Source: Acinetobacter oleivorans DR1 (GTDB lineage: Bacteria; Pseudomonadota; Gammaproteobacteria; Pseudomonadales; Moraxellaceae). Taken from it: DNA of 64,000 nucleotides. A model generated the notes under the pieces. The model saw only the letters and a program-made list of their open reading frames with translations, had not been told where the DNA came from and did not search any database. The stretch covers positions 1 to 64,000 of the forward strand of contig NC_014259.1 of the NCBI RefSeq assembly GCF_000196795.1. Direction: 5' to 3'. Positions 47,090 through 56,009 of this stretch are shown here, piece after piece (position 1 is the stretch's first letter; every line of letters begins with the position of its first letter). Position numbers and translations under genes: made by a program.

Positions 47090-47449
47090 TTACTCTGTAG
47101 GGTGAGCAACATCAATATCATTAACACTTACAGTCGGCTCGCTAGCAGCAAGAGTAGGAGCATTTTCGATTACTGGTGCAGCTACTGCTTCTGCCTGTAC
47201 AGCCACTTTTGGTGCCTCTGCTGCTGTTTCGCCAATAATCGGGTCAATATCTTCAACTTTAACGTCAGTGTTGGCATCAGTTGCTACAGTCTGAGCTGTA
47301 GGTGTTGCTGTTTGAGTACTTACGTTAGTTGTAATACGTGCTTTAGATAAGCTTTCTAAGGTGTCTCCTGGCTGGATTGCAGGCTCTGCAAATGCCATTG
47401 AACTCATAATCCCCATCATCAAGGTAAAGCCAATAATTCTCGAATGCAT
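47090..47449 (-). CDS. Small secreted Ala/Thr/Val-rich protein, function unknown
   Basis: This 119-residue protein has a signal peptide ending MAFA and then a low-complexity, acidic, cysteine-free region rich in Ala, Thr, Val and Pro (VAVQAEAVAAPVIENAP). It is probably periplasmic and partly disordered. The AAGGAG ribosome site at good spacing supports expression. It lies between dnaJ and dapB on the opposite strand, where these two genes are adjacent in other gammaproteobacteria. No function can be assigned. Confidence 0.7.
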   Translation of the reverse strand: MHSRIIGFTLMMGIMSSMAFAEPAIQPGDTLESLSKARITTNVSTQTATPTAQTVATDANTDVKVEDIDPIIGETAAEAPKVAVQAEAVAAPVIENAPTLAASEPTVSVNDIDVAHPTE

Positions 47450-47632
47450 GTTGAACTCCTTATAGTCATCTTTTTTTCATTCGTGGCCCGTAGTGTGCAG
47501 ATCAATTCTTTAACTTTTGTGAAAACAGATTAAATTTCAGTTCATCTCAAAAAATAATTTTTACTTTTTATCGTGAGCAAAGAGTTTTGATATAGTAGAC
47601 AAATTACGTAAAACAGAAGATTGGGAAGGATT

Positions 47633-48454
47633 ATGTCAGCAGCTCCACGCATTGGTATTTTAGGTGCAGGCGGTCGTATGGGCCGTACGCTTATTCAAGC
47701 AGTTCAACAAGCAGGCTATCAATTAGCTGCTGCGGTAGAGCGTCCGGAAAGTAGTTTGGTGGGCACTGACGCTGGTGAGCTTGCTGGTATTGGTTCAGTG
47801 GGTGTGAAGGTTTCAGGAAGCTTGGCCGATGTTCTGAAAGATTGCGATGTAATCATTGATTTTACTGCACCAGTTGCAACTGCTCAGCATTTGAAGCTTT
47901 GCCGTGAAGCTGGGGTTGCCATGGTTATTGGTACAACAGGTATGTCAGATGAGCAAAAAGCTGAATTAGACGAAGTTGCCACTCATACACCTGTAGTTTA
48001 CGCAGCGAACTATTCAGTAGGTGTAAATGTATCAATCAAGTTACTTGAGCTTGCAGCAAAAGTATTTGGCGATACAGTAGATATTGAAGTAATTGAAGCT
48101 CACCACCGTCATAAAGTAGATGCGCCGTCAGGTACAGCATTAATGATGGGTGAAGCGATTGCAGATACTTTAGGCCGTAACCTAAAAGAAGTTGCTGTTT
48201 ATGGCCGTGAAGGGCACACAGGTCCGCGAGAACGTCAAACGATTGGTTTTGAAACCATTCGTGGTGGGGATATCGTTGGTGAACACACTGTGATGTTCAT
48301 TGGTGAAGGTGAGCGCGTTGAAGTGACTCATAAAGCAACGAATCGTATGAACTTTGCTGCTGGGGCAGTGCGAGCTGCTGCATGGGTTGTGGGCCGTGAA
48401 GCGCGTAAATATGACATGAAAGATGTTTTAGGATTGAACGACGTACAGGTTTAA
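47633..48454 (+). CDS. dapB: 4-hydroxy-tetrahydrodipicolinate reductase
   Basis: DapB reduces 4-hydroxy-tetrahydrodipicolinate with NAD(P)H in the lysine/diaminopimelate pathway. The 273-residue length equals E. coli's. The Rossmann motif GILGAGGRMGR and the catalytic EAHHRHKVDAPSGTA are present. The frame is open from a TTG at 47621, but that lies in the GGGAAGGA ribosome site, so the ATG at 47633 is the start. Confidence 0.97.
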   Translation: MSAAPRIGILGAGGRMGRTLIQAVQQAGYQLAAAVERPESSLVGTDAGELAGIGSVGVKVSGSLADVLKDCDVIIDFTAPVATAQHLKLCREAGVAMVIGTTGMSDEQKAELDEVATHTPVVYAANYSVGVNVSIKLLELAAKVFGDTVDIEVIEAHHRHKVDAPSGTALMMGEAIADTLGRNLKEVAVYGREGHTGPRERQTIGFETIRGGDIVGEHTVMFIGEGERVEVTHKATNRMNFAAGAVRAAAWVVGREARKYDMKDVLGLNDVQV

Positions 48455-48504
48455 AACCCTGTCCGTATTCCATGTGTAGCGAGAAAAACAAGATAGAGCA
48501 GAAC

Positions 48505-49158
48505 ATGAATAAAAAACAAATTGCCTTGACCACTCTTCTTTGCTTAAGCAGCCTCTGGACGGGGGCTGCTTCTACGGAAAAAGCTAAACTCAGCTTAGAC
48601 CGTAATAATATTAAAGTCTGGACCTATCAAAAGACTGATAATCCAGTCTTTCAATATAAGGCTGAAACGACTTTTGATGTGCCACTTGAACGCGCTGTCG
48701 CTGTGATTTTAGATGTAAATCGTGCTGATCAGTGGGTGCCTTATATGGGCAAGGTTCAGATGTTGTCTCAAGATGAGAAAAAGGGTGAATTCACACTCTA
48801 TATGTTGTTAGATTTTCCTTTTCCTTTAAAAGATCGCGATGTGGTTGTAAAAGGGAAAATGAGTAAAGCGGCCAATGGTCTCATTACCATTAAGAACACG
48901 GCGATTAATAGTAATTATCCGATACAACCTGATGTAGTGCGCTTAACGCGTTATGAGGGGGACTGGACCTTCCAGAAACTTGCAAACAATAAAGTTAAAG
49001 TAACCACAAGTGGCTATGCTGACCCAGCTGGTGCGATTCCGCTGAGCTTCGTAAATATGTTTGTTCAACAACAGCCTTACCAGATGTTGCTGAAAATGAA
49101 GCGGGAAGTGACTAACCCGATTTACGAGCAACCCAAGTTACCAGAAATTTTAAAATAA
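48505..49158 (+). CDS. Exported START-domain lipid-binding-like protein
   Basis: A 217-residue protein with a signal peptide (MNKKQIALTTLLCLSSLWTGAAS) and a START-like domain. START domains are hydrophobic-ligand pockets; segments such as VPLERAVAVILDVNRADQWVPYMGKVQML, DFPFPLKDRDVVV and VRLTRYEGDWTF match the helix-grip pattern seen in exported bacterial START proteins. The ligand is unknown. The frame is open from 48472, but only the ATG at 48505 starts a signal peptide. It follows dapB by 50 bases and is probably periplasmic. Confidence 0.82.
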   Translation: MNKKQIALTTLLCLSSLWTGAASTEKAKLSLDRNNIKVWTYQKTDNPVFQYKAETTFDVPLERAVAVILDVNRADQWVPYMGKVQMLSQDEKKGEFTLYMLLDFPFPLKDRDVVVKGKMSKAANGLITIKNTAINSNYPIQPDVVRLTRYEGDWTFQKLANNKVKVTTSGYADPAGAIPLSFVNMFVQQQPYQMLLKMKREVTNPIYEQPKLPEILK

Positions 49159-49165
49159 ATAGCTT

Positions 49166-49198
49166 AAAAAAAAGCGCCTGAGATCAGGCGCTTTTTTT
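49166..49198. terminator. Bidirectional terminator
   Basis: A-run, GCGCCTG, loop AGAT, CAGGCGC and a T7 run (GCGCCTGA can even pair with TCAGGCGC), between the START gene (plus) and the MFS gene (minus). Confidence 0.93.
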
Positions 49199-49199
49199 A

Positions 49200-50390
49200 T
49201 TAATCTGAACACTGCTGTAATGCTTGGGCGGGACTATTCTCGCGTTTGATTTGGAATAAAACCAATAACAAACCTAACCCTGCTAGCAATGCACCAGCAA
49301 ATGATACTGCGCTATAACCCCAACCTAAATCGAGTACTAAAGCACCTGCTGCTGCTCCAACTGCGTTACCTAAGTTAAAGGCACCGATATTTACTGAAGA
49401 GGCAAGGCCTGGTGCTTCGTGAGCGACAGACATTACACGCATTTGTAATGGTGGAACTAAAGCAAAAGTTGCAGCACCCCAGATCACTAATGCAATGGCT
49501 GCTCCAATCTGGCTTTGTGCAAGGATTGGGAAAGTCACCATCATTACAATTAACAGAACCAAGAAACCAATCAGAGTTTTGTTAATAGACAAATCTGCAA
49601 AGCGACCGCCTAAATGGTTACCAACCGAGAAACCGACACCAATCAACATAAGCATAAACGTAATGAAAGTCGGAGAAGCATGTGTAAACTCAGTCAAACT
49701 TGGCGCAATATAGGTATAGAGCGTAAACATTGCACCCGCACCAAGCACGGTGGTGAGTAGAGCAAGTATTACTGGAGTGCGCGTTAACACTTTCAACTCA
49801 GCTTTCACATTCGGTTTTTGGGCAACCATACCTTGTGGTAATGCTTTCCATAAAGCGAGCATGGTAATCACACCAAGCAATGAAATCGCAAGGAAGGACA
49901 TACGCCAGCCAATGTTTTGCCCAACCCATGTTGCCAACGGGACACCACCAATATTGGCGATGGTTAAGCCCATAAACATGGTTGCTACAGCACTGGCCTG
50001 TTTATGTGCGGGCACAATGCTTGCTGCTACAACTGAACCGATCCCGAAGAAAGCACCATGGTTAAGGCTTGTGATGAGACGCGCACCTAATAAGCTCATA
50101 TAGCTTGGTGAAAACGCTGCTATCAGGTTACCTACCGTAAAGATCGCCATCAGGAAGATAAGCGCATTACGTCGTGCAAAACCACCAAACCAAAGTGTCA
50201 TGAACGGGGCACCTAGCATGACGCCAAGTGCATAGCCCGTAATTAACATTCCGGCTGTTGGAATTGAAATCCCTAAATCATTAGCGATATTCGGCAACAG
50301 CCCCATTGGTGAGAATTCCGTGGTGCCAATGGCAAAGGCGCCAATTGCCAATGCCAATAACGAGAACGCCGTATTTGATTGAGTGTTCAT
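49200..50390 (-). CDS. MFS transporter, YdhP-like
   Basis: A 396-residue, 12-helix DHA1 exporter. The segments ALAIGAFAIGTTEFSPMGLLPNIA, HKQASAVATMFMGLTIANIGGVP and GAATFALVPPLQMRVM follow E. coli YdhP closely. The family contains sugar, arabinose and drug exporters; the substrate here is unknown. The frame is open to 50459, but that extension overlaps the end of dkgB. The ATG at 50390 follows the dkgB stop by four bases, so the two genes form an operon. Confidence 0.88.
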   Translation of the reverse strand: MNTQSNTAFSLLALAIGAFAIGTTEFSPMGLLPNIANDLGISIPTAGMLITGYALGVMLGAPFMTLWFGGFARRNALIFLMAIFTVGNLIAAFSPSYMSLLGARLITSLNHGAFFGIGSVVAASIVPAHKQASAVATMFMGLTIANIGGVPLATWVGQNIGWRMSFLAISLLGVITMLALWKALPQGMVAQKPNVKAELKVLTRTPVILALLTTVLGAGAMFTLYTYIAPSLTEFTHASPTFITFMLMLIGVGFSVGNHLGGRFADLSINKTLIGFLVLLIVMMVTFPILAQSQIGAAIALVIWGAATFALVPPLQMRVMSVAHEAPGLASSVNIGAFNLGNAVGAAAGALVLDLGWGYSAVSFAGALLAGLGLLLVLFQIKRENSPAQALQQCSD

Positions 50391-50394
50391 GAGT

Positions 50395-51198
50395 TTAGTC
50401 CCAAACTGGTGCCCATGGCTCTGGGCTAACTTCACGACTGTTACGATCAAGTTTGGCAATCATTTGCATTTCAGCTGAAGTTAACTCGATATCCTGTGCT
50501 TTTAAGTTGCTCATCAGGTTTTCACGTTTAGTCGAAGATGGAATAACTGCAAAACCACGTTGCAGTGCCCACGCAAGTGCAATTTGCGCTGTTGTTGCTT
50601 TATGAGCTGCTGCAATTTCAGTTAAAACAGGGTCTTGAAGCACTTTACCGTACGCAAGCGTCATATATGAAGTGACATCAATATTCTTCTCTTGTAAGAA
50701 ATTTACAAGTTTATGGTTTTGAAGATAAGGGCTTAACTCAATCTGGTTGGTTGCAATATTTTCAGCACCAATTGTATCAATCGCTTGTTGAGTAAGCTCA
50801 ATATTGAAGTTTGAAATACCAATTTGTTTAGTAAGACCTTGTTCTTTCGCTTCAAGTAAAAGCTTCATGATTTCAGGAATCGAAACGCCTAAATCTGGTG
50901 CTGGCCAATGAATCAAAGTTAAATCGACATGGTCAGTACGAAGCTTTTCTAAGCTTTCTTTTAAGCTTGGAATAAACTTATCTTGAGCAAAATTATCTAC
51001 CCAGATTTTTGTGGTTAGAAATAAGTCCTGACGCGATACACCGCTTTCGGCAATGGCTTGACCAATCGCTGCTTCATTGTCATAAATTTGAGCAGTATCA
51101 ATTACACGGTAACCTACGTCTAAAGCAGTTTTTACAGAATCAATGACTGCTTGTTCTTTAAGACGGAAAGTACCTAGACCAAAACGTGGAATATTCAT
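50395..51198 (-). CDS. dkgB: 2,5-diketo-D-gluconate reductase B, aldo/keto reductase
   Basis: A 267-residue aldo/keto reductase, the same length as E. coli DkgB and very similar (FGLGTFRLKEQAVIDSVKTALDVGYR). The catalytic tetrad is present as Asp34, Tyr39, Lys64 and His97. It reduces small aldehydes and diketones with NADPH. The frame is open upstream to 51297, but MNIPRFGLGTF from 51198 is the family start and has TAGG upstream. It is transcribed with the MFS gene and divergent from a YafC-like LysR gene. Confidence 0.92.
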   Translation of the reverse strand: MNIPRFGLGTFRLKEQAVIDSVKTALDVGYRVIDTAQIYDNEAAIGQAIAESGVSRQDLFLTTKIWVDNFAQDKFIPSLKESLEKLRTDHVDLTLIHWPAPDLGVSIPEIMKLLLEAKEQGLTKQIGISNFNIELTQQAIDTIGAENIATNQIELSPYLQNHKLVNFLQEKNIDVTSYMTLAYGKVLQDPVLTEIAAAHKATTAQIALAWALQRGFAVIPSSTKRENLMSNLKAQDIELTSAEMQMIAKLDRNSREVSPEPWAPVWD

Positions 51199-51318
51199 GT
51201 GTTTACCTAAATTTGAATAATCATTTAACTTGATGTGCATTTTGCTTTTTTTATTGTTGCGAAAAAATAGATGAATAAGCAAAATATCTTTGATCATTAG
51301 TCAATAATGGAATAAGAC

Positions 51319-52221
51319 ATGAAATCAACAATTGAAGAACTCGTCGCGTTTATCGCAATCGTTGATACGGGTTCTTTTGTTGCAGCGGCAGAGCATTTAA
51401 AACAAACACCTTCGGGGGTTAGTCGATCTTTAACACGCTTGGAAGCGAAGTTAGATGTGACTTTGTTAGAGCGAACGACGCGTAAGTTGAAACTCACTCA
51501 AGAAGGGCAACAGTTTCTAGTAAAGGCTCGTAAAATCTTAAATGAGCTAAATGCTGCTGAAGAAGAACTACAAAAATCTGATCAGGGCACCGCGGGACTC
51601 ATCCGCATTGATTCAGCAACGCCGTTTGTTTTACACGTGATCGCACCATTAATGCATAAGTTTCGTGAGTGCTATCCAAATATTGAAATTGAATTAAATA
51701 GTAATGATCAGGTGATTGATCTATTACAGCATAAAACCGATGTGGCATTTCGATTTGGGGAGCTTAATGATTCGAGTCTGCATGCCAAACTAGTGTGTAA
51801 AAGTCGTTTATTTATTGTTGCGAGTCCAGAATATCTAGCGATTAAAGGCACACCAACACAACCTGAACAACTCGAACAGCATAATCTGATTGGCTTTACC
51901 AGACCTGCCTATATTAATAGCTGGCCGATTAAAGTCGGCGATGAATATTTTTTCGCACAAGCAAATATTAAAGCTTCTAGCGGTGAGACGGTACGCCAAC
52001 TCACGATTAGAGGTCATGGTATCGCACGACTATCTGAATTTGAAGTTTGGAAAGATATTCAAGAAGGACGCTTGATTGCATTATTCGAAGACCAAATTGA
52101 ACATCAATATCAAAGCATCCATGCTGTGTATTATCAACAAGAGCATCTACCAAAACGAATCCGTTTATTCATTGAGTTTTTGGTAGAACAGTTAAAAGAT
52201 GGTTTTAAAAGCGCTCTCTAA
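51319..52221 (+). CDS. LysR-family regulator, YafC-like
   Basis: A 300-residue LysR regulator with N-terminal helix-turn-helix (GSFVAAAEHLKQTPSGVSRSLTRLEAKL). It resembles E. coli YafC, notably in IDSATPFVLHVIAPLM and SGETVRQLTIRGHGIARLS. As in E. coli, it is divergent from dkgB, so it is the likely regulator of the dkgB-MFS operon; the effector is unknown. Its end overlaps the convergent lipoprotein gene by 17 bases. Confidence 0.9.
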   Translation: MKSTIEELVAFIAIVDTGSFVAAAEHLKQTPSGVSRSLTRLEAKLDVTLLERTTRKLKLTQEGQQFLVKARKILNELNAAEEELQKSDQGTAGLIRIDSATPFVLHVIAPLMHKFRECYPNIEIELNSNDQVIDLLQHKTDVAFRFGELNDSSLHAKLVCKSRLFIVASPEYLAIKGTPTQPEQLEQHNLIGFTRPAYINSWPIKVGDEYFFAQANIKASSGETVRQLTIRGHGIARLSEFEVWKDIQEGRLIALFEDQIEHQYQSIHAVYYQQEHLPKRIRLFIEFLVEQLKDGFKSAL

Positions 52222-52579
52222 AAGTAGCATACCCATCAGTTGGAAAATGAACTTCTAAAATTGGAGTGATTTGTCCCTCTGATGAATGCTGTGCCAGAAA
52301 ATAGCTTTTTTGCTGTTGTCGACAACTAAAATATAATTTGGAATAAGTCGAATTCACCATGACAACTTCATTAGAGCTATTACGCTTATATTGATAATGA
52401 GAAATCGTACTGGCCTCATCATCAGTGCGTTGCTCCATTTTATAGTCTTGTTGATTGGTCATTTTTAAATAACCTTCAATCAGGCTTTGGCAAACAGTAT
52501 GTCTGTACTGCTCGTTTTGTGGCTCAGTTTGGCAACCAGCTAAAGCAATAGTAAATAACAATATAGCTTTTAATTTCAT
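52205..52579 (-). CDS. Small lipoprotein, function unknown
   Basis: A 124-residue protein with signal peptide and lipobox LAGC (Cys16), followed by a hydrophilic domain with two cysteines (VCQSL and FSCRQ) that may form a disulfide. No residue patterns point to a known family. It converges on the LysR gene and is divergent from the MocR gene. Confidence 0.7.
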   Translation of the reverse strand: MKLKAILLFTIALAGCQTEPQNEQYRHTVCQSLIEGYLKMTNQQDYKMEQRTDDEASTISHYQYKRNSSNEVVMVNSTYSKLYFSCRQQQKSYFLAQHSSEGQITPILEVHFPTDGYATFRERF

Positions 52580-52669
52580 GGCCTTGCTACTCTTTGAGTT
52601 GATTTCTATAGCGTAAAGGTGTTCTATAAACCAGTACAGATACAGAAATTTTTAAAAAAGCAGCACAGA

Positions 52670-54094
52670 ATGACTTTCCAATATCAGGTTCTTGCCAATC
52701 AATTAGCACATCGAATTTATCAAGATGAGCTTAAGCCTCATCAAAAGCTGATTTCATTACGAGATTTCGCTCGTCAGCACAGTATTAGCTTAAGCACAGC
52801 AAAAAGTTGCTATGAATTGCTTGAGGCGAGGGGACTGATTTATGTAAAGCCGAAATCAGGTTATTTTGTGGTTGCTCGTACTCAATCTAGCCCTATTCCG
52901 GATAGCCCAGATTTTTTGTCTTTACCTCGGCAAGTCTCAAATTTAGAGTTGCATAACCAAATTCAAGAAGCAGCCTTACAAAGCCATCTCGTACCGTTGG
53001 GCTCGATTCAGTTGACGCCACATTTTATTCCGGTAGAGGGTTTACGTCGTTCTATTCAACGGGCTTTAAAAAATTGCCAGCCACAAGATTTTCTCTATTG
53101 TAATAAACAAGGACATGAGCAATTAAGAAAAGCCCTTTCTGATCATTGGCGCGAAGACGGAATCTTCATTGCAACGGAAGATATTTTTATTACCAATGGT
53201 TGTATCCCCGCTTTATCGTTAGTCATTCAGCATCTAACAGAAGTAGGCGATAGTATTTTGATTCCGACACCTACTTTTAATGGGCAACTACAGCTTATAG
53301 CAAGTTTAAAACGGCAGATTATTGAAATTCCAGCGCATCATCGAGGCATTGATCTTGAACGTTTAGAATCATTGATGCAGCAGGGTTTGGCGAAGGTTTG
53401 CCTGATGACAGCCAACTATCAAAATCCTTTAGGATATTGTTTAAGTAATGCGGAAAAACAAAAGATTGCTGAATTAGCTGCAAAGTATCAGTGCTTTATT
53501 ATTGAAGACGATATTTTTGGTGAATGCGGTTACAGCAACGAACGCCCGCTACCGATTCGCTATTGGGACCGCGCAGGCTATGTCATTTGGTGTGGATCAG
53601 TTTCTAAGTCATTATCGAGCGCGTATCGGGTGGGGTGGTTCTGTTTAAGTTCAAAGCTACAGCATTTAAGGCTTGAGCTACTAGCAAGTAATATTGGCGT
53701 AAATACACCGCTACAATTAGGCTTAGCTGATTTTATTTATAGCCGTGGTTATCGAGAGCATTTAGAGCAGCTACGACCAAATCTAATGCGACAGGTCGAA
53801 CAATATCGCAGTTGCATTTTAAGAGCCTTTGATGGCCTTCCCATTGCGTTAAGTCAGCCAGAAGGGGGCTACGCACTCTGGATACAGTTACCAAAGGAAG
53901 TAGATACCTTAGCGCTTTATTACACTGCGAAAGCTGAAGGAATTACTGTGGTACCGGGCCATGTCTTTGGTGAGGATGAACGATATCGACATTTCATTCG
54001 TTTAAATGCGGGTCATGAATTAACAGCAGATGTCCGCCAAGCAATTAGTGACTTGGCGGAATGGTCACGACAACAGATGAAAACCTTAAGTTAG
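52670..54094 (+). CDS. MocR-type PLP-dependent regulator
   Basis: A 474-residue protein combining an N-terminal GntR winged helix (residues 1-75, LANQLAHRIYQDELKPHQKLISLRDFARQHSISLSTAKSCYELLEARG) with a class I aminotransferase-fold domain. The PLP lysine is in SVSKSLSSAYRVGWF, and the Asn and Asp positions are in TANYQNPLGYCLS and IIEDDIFGECGY. MocR proteins sense amino acids or vitamin B6; the target here is unknown. The frame is open from a GTG at 52619 and no strong ribosome site marks either start. The divergent neighbour is the lipoprotein gene, and the gene ends two bases from the convergent dehydrogenase gene. Confidence 0.88.
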   Translation: MTFQYQVLANQLAHRIYQDELKPHQKLISLRDFARQHSISLSTAKSCYELLEARGLIYVKPKSGYFVVARTQSSPIPDSPDFLSLPRQVSNLELHNQIQEAALQSHLVPLGSIQLTPHFIPVEGLRRSIQRALKNCQPQDFLYCNKQGHEQLRKALSDHWREDGIFIATEDIFITNGCIPALSLVIQHLTEVGDSILIPTPTFNGQLQLIASLKRQIIEIPAHHRGIDLERLESLMQQGLAKVCLMTANYQNPLGYCLSNAEKQKIAELAAKYQCFIIEDDIFGECGYSNERPLPIRYWDRAGYVIWCGSVSKSLSSAYRVGWFCLSSKLQHLRLELLASNIGVNTPLQLGLADFIYSRGYREHLEQLRPNLMRQVEQYRSCILRAFDGLPIALSQPEGGYALWIQLPKEVDTLALYYTAKAEGITVVPGHVFGEDERYRHFIRLNAGHELTADVRQAISDLAEWSRQQMKTLS

Positions 54095-54096
54095 TT

Positions 54097-55125
54097 TTAT
54101 TCTGCGAAGTCTGCTTTCAACACAATGCGGTAGCGTGCCTGACCTGAGTGTAAACGTTCAATTGCTTCATTGAGCTGTGACATTGGAAATAGCTCAATTT
54201 GAGGCGCAATTTTTTTGCGTGCAGCAAACTTCAAAAGTTGACGTAGTGCAGCTGGTGAACCCGTCGGTGAGCCTGTCACTGACTTAGCACCACTAATAAG
54301 TGAACCTACAGAAACAGGAACAGGCTCAAGCGTAAGGCCTAAGAAATGTAAGGTTCCGTTTGGTGCCAGTGTTGCAATAAAAGCAGGCCAATTTAGAGTC
54401 ACATTCACGGTACTTAGCAATAAATCGAATTTCCCTTTTTGAGCTTTTACCACGTCTGTATCGCGGCTATTCACGACATGATCTGCTCCCATTGCTTTAA
54501 GTTCCTCTGTTTTATCAGGGTTGGAACTAAATGCAGTGATCTCACAGCCCCAAGCTTTGAGTAGCTTAATGGCTATATGACCTAAGCCACCAATGCCAAT
54601 CACACCGACATGATGTGTTGCTTGAATTTTATGTTTAAGCAACGGGTCAAAAACGGTAATTCCGCCACAAAGTAAAGGACCAGCACTTTCAGCGTCTAAA
54701 TCGTCAGGGAGGGGAATAGCCCACTGCCAACCTGCACGGACTTTATCGGCAAAACCACCAGCATGCCCTACGATTGTTGCAACACTTCCGCCTGTACAAA
54801 GTACTTGCTGACCACCAATACATTCATCACAGGCTTGGCAACTTTCAGCAGTCCAGCCAATGCCGACACGTTGCCCGATTTGTAGACCTTTGACTTCTGA
54901 ACCCAAAGCAACAATTCGTCCAATAATTTCATGACCCGCAACCACAGGGTACACAGTTGAGCGCCATTCATTGTTCAAAACAGAAACATCAGAATGACAT
55001 AAACCACAGTATTCAACTTTTACCTCAACCTGATGCGGTTGTAATTCACCTGCATCAAATTGATAGGGAACCAGTTTTTCACCTGCTTGCATTGCGGCAT
55101 AAGCCTGAATCATATTATTGCTCAT
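54097..55125 (-). CDS. Zinc-dependent alcohol dehydrogenase, YahK/cinnamyl-type
   Basis: A 342-residue medium-chain dehydrogenase that would reduce aldehydes with NADPH. Catalytic zinc ligands are Cys40 (CGLCHSD) and His65 (GHEIIG), and the structural zinc is bound by Cys96, Cys99, Cys102 and Cys110. The nucleotide site is GVIGIGGLGHIAIKL, and the following FSSNPDKTEELK favours NADPH. The sequence fits the YahK/CAD branch. The gene is alone and converges on the MocR gene. Confidence 0.88.
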   Translation of the reverse strand: MSNNMIQAYAAMQAGEKLVPYQFDAGELQPHQVEVKVEYCGLCHSDVSVLNNEWRSTVYPVVAGHEIIGRIVALGSEVKGLQIGQRVGIGWTAESCQACDECIGGQQVLCTGGSVATIVGHAGGFADKVRAGWQWAIPLPDDLDAESAGPLLCGGITVFDPLLKHKIQATHHVGVIGIGGLGHIAIKLLKAWGCEITAFSSNPDKTEELKAMGADHVVNSRDTDVVKAQKGKFDLLLSTVNVTLNWPAFIATLAPNGTLHFLGLTLEPVPVSVGSLISGAKSVTGSPTGSPAALRQLLKFAARKKIAPQIELFPMSQLNEAIERLHSGQARYRIVLKADFAE

Positions 55126-55163
55126 CGGAAACTCCTTAAGCGGATTTGGACCGTTCGAGTGGG

Positions 55164-55724
55164 TTATGAAGCTTTAAATTGACAATCATTTTCATGATCA
55201 TCGACCATGCCTACTGCTTGCATAAAAGCATAGCAAGTGGTTGGGCCGACAAATTTGAAGCCATTCTTTTTAAGAGTCTTGGAAAGTTTTACGCTGAGTT
55301 CAGTTTGTGCAGGAGCCTTACGATAATCTACAACATCATTGTGTTGTGGAGCTGCATCTACAAACTGCCAAAGCCATTTAGGAACGTCACCGACTTGTGC
55401 TTTGAGCGCTTGCCACGCAATTGCATTATCACGAATAGCTTTGAGTTTGCCTAAGTGGCGAATTAAGCCTGCATCGGATAATTTTAGTTCTAAAAAATCA
55501 TCTGTGAATGAAGCAATTTCTGCAATCGGATGATTAAAAAAATGCTGACGATAGCTTTCTCTTTTTTTCAGTACGGTAATCCAAGATAAACCAGCTTGCT
55601 GGCCTTCAAGGCAAAGCATTTCAAATAAACGTGCTTCGTCATGTTCCGGTTTGCCCCATTCTTCATCATGGTAGGCAATATAGAGTGGATCGTCGGAACA
55701 CCATCCGCAACGTTGAGTTTTCAT
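55164..55724 (-). CDS. tag: DNA-3-methyladenine glycosylase I
   Basis: Tag excises 3-methyladenine from alkylated DNA. The 186-residue protein aligns with E. coli Tag, including DPLYIAYHDEEWG and LFEMLCLEGQQAGLSWITVLKKRE. The zinc ligands are in place as Cys6, His19, His177 and Cys181, exactly two residues later than E. coli's Cys4, His17, His175 and Cys179. An AGGAGC ribosome site precedes the ATG. It lies next to a small LSm-like gene. Confidence 0.96.
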   Translation of the reverse strand: MKTQRCGWCSDDPLYIAYHDEEWGKPEHDEARLFEMLCLEGQQAGLSWITVLKKRESYRQHFFNHPIAEIASFTDDFLELKLSDAGLIRHLGKLKAIRDNAIAWQALKAQVGDVPKWLWQFVDAAPQHNDVVDYRKAPAQTELSVKLSKTLKKNGFKFVGPTTCYAFMQAVGMVDDHENDCQFKAS

Positions 55725-55754
55725 GATAATGCTCCTTATATTTATCTTAGAATT

Positions 55755-56000
55755 TTAAAGTTTAAACAGCACCCATTCATTTGGGCGAGTATCCCAATAA
55801 TACAGTTCAGCTTGAGTTAAGTCTTCAAACTTTAGCCAAAAGTCTTTACCAACTTTATCTGAAAAACCGGTACTGATTAGCAGGGCATCATCACTGATTT
55901 CCATGATCCAGCCTTGATAGCTATTGCCATTTAAAATGATCTTTTGCTGGTTGCCAGACTCGGCAAACTCTACTAAGCGATTGATCAGCGCTTCCGACAT
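55755..56000 (-). CDS. Small LSm/SH3-like protein, function unknown
   Basis: The 81-residue protein has a short helix (SEALINRLVEFAESG) followed by KIILNGNSYQGWIMEISDDALLISTG, a strand pattern like the Sm1 part of the LSm fold (Hfq, for example). The Sm2 motif is not evident, so RNA binding is speculative; a generic small beta-barrel is the safer reading. It starts ten bases after the M23 peptidase gene ends, so co-transcription is likely. Confidence 0.6.
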   Translation of the reverse strand: MSEALINRLVEFAESGNQQKIILNGNSYQGWIMEISDDALLISTGFSDKVGKDFWLKFEDLTQAELYYWDTRPNEWVLFKL

Positions 56001-56009
56001 AAAATGTTC

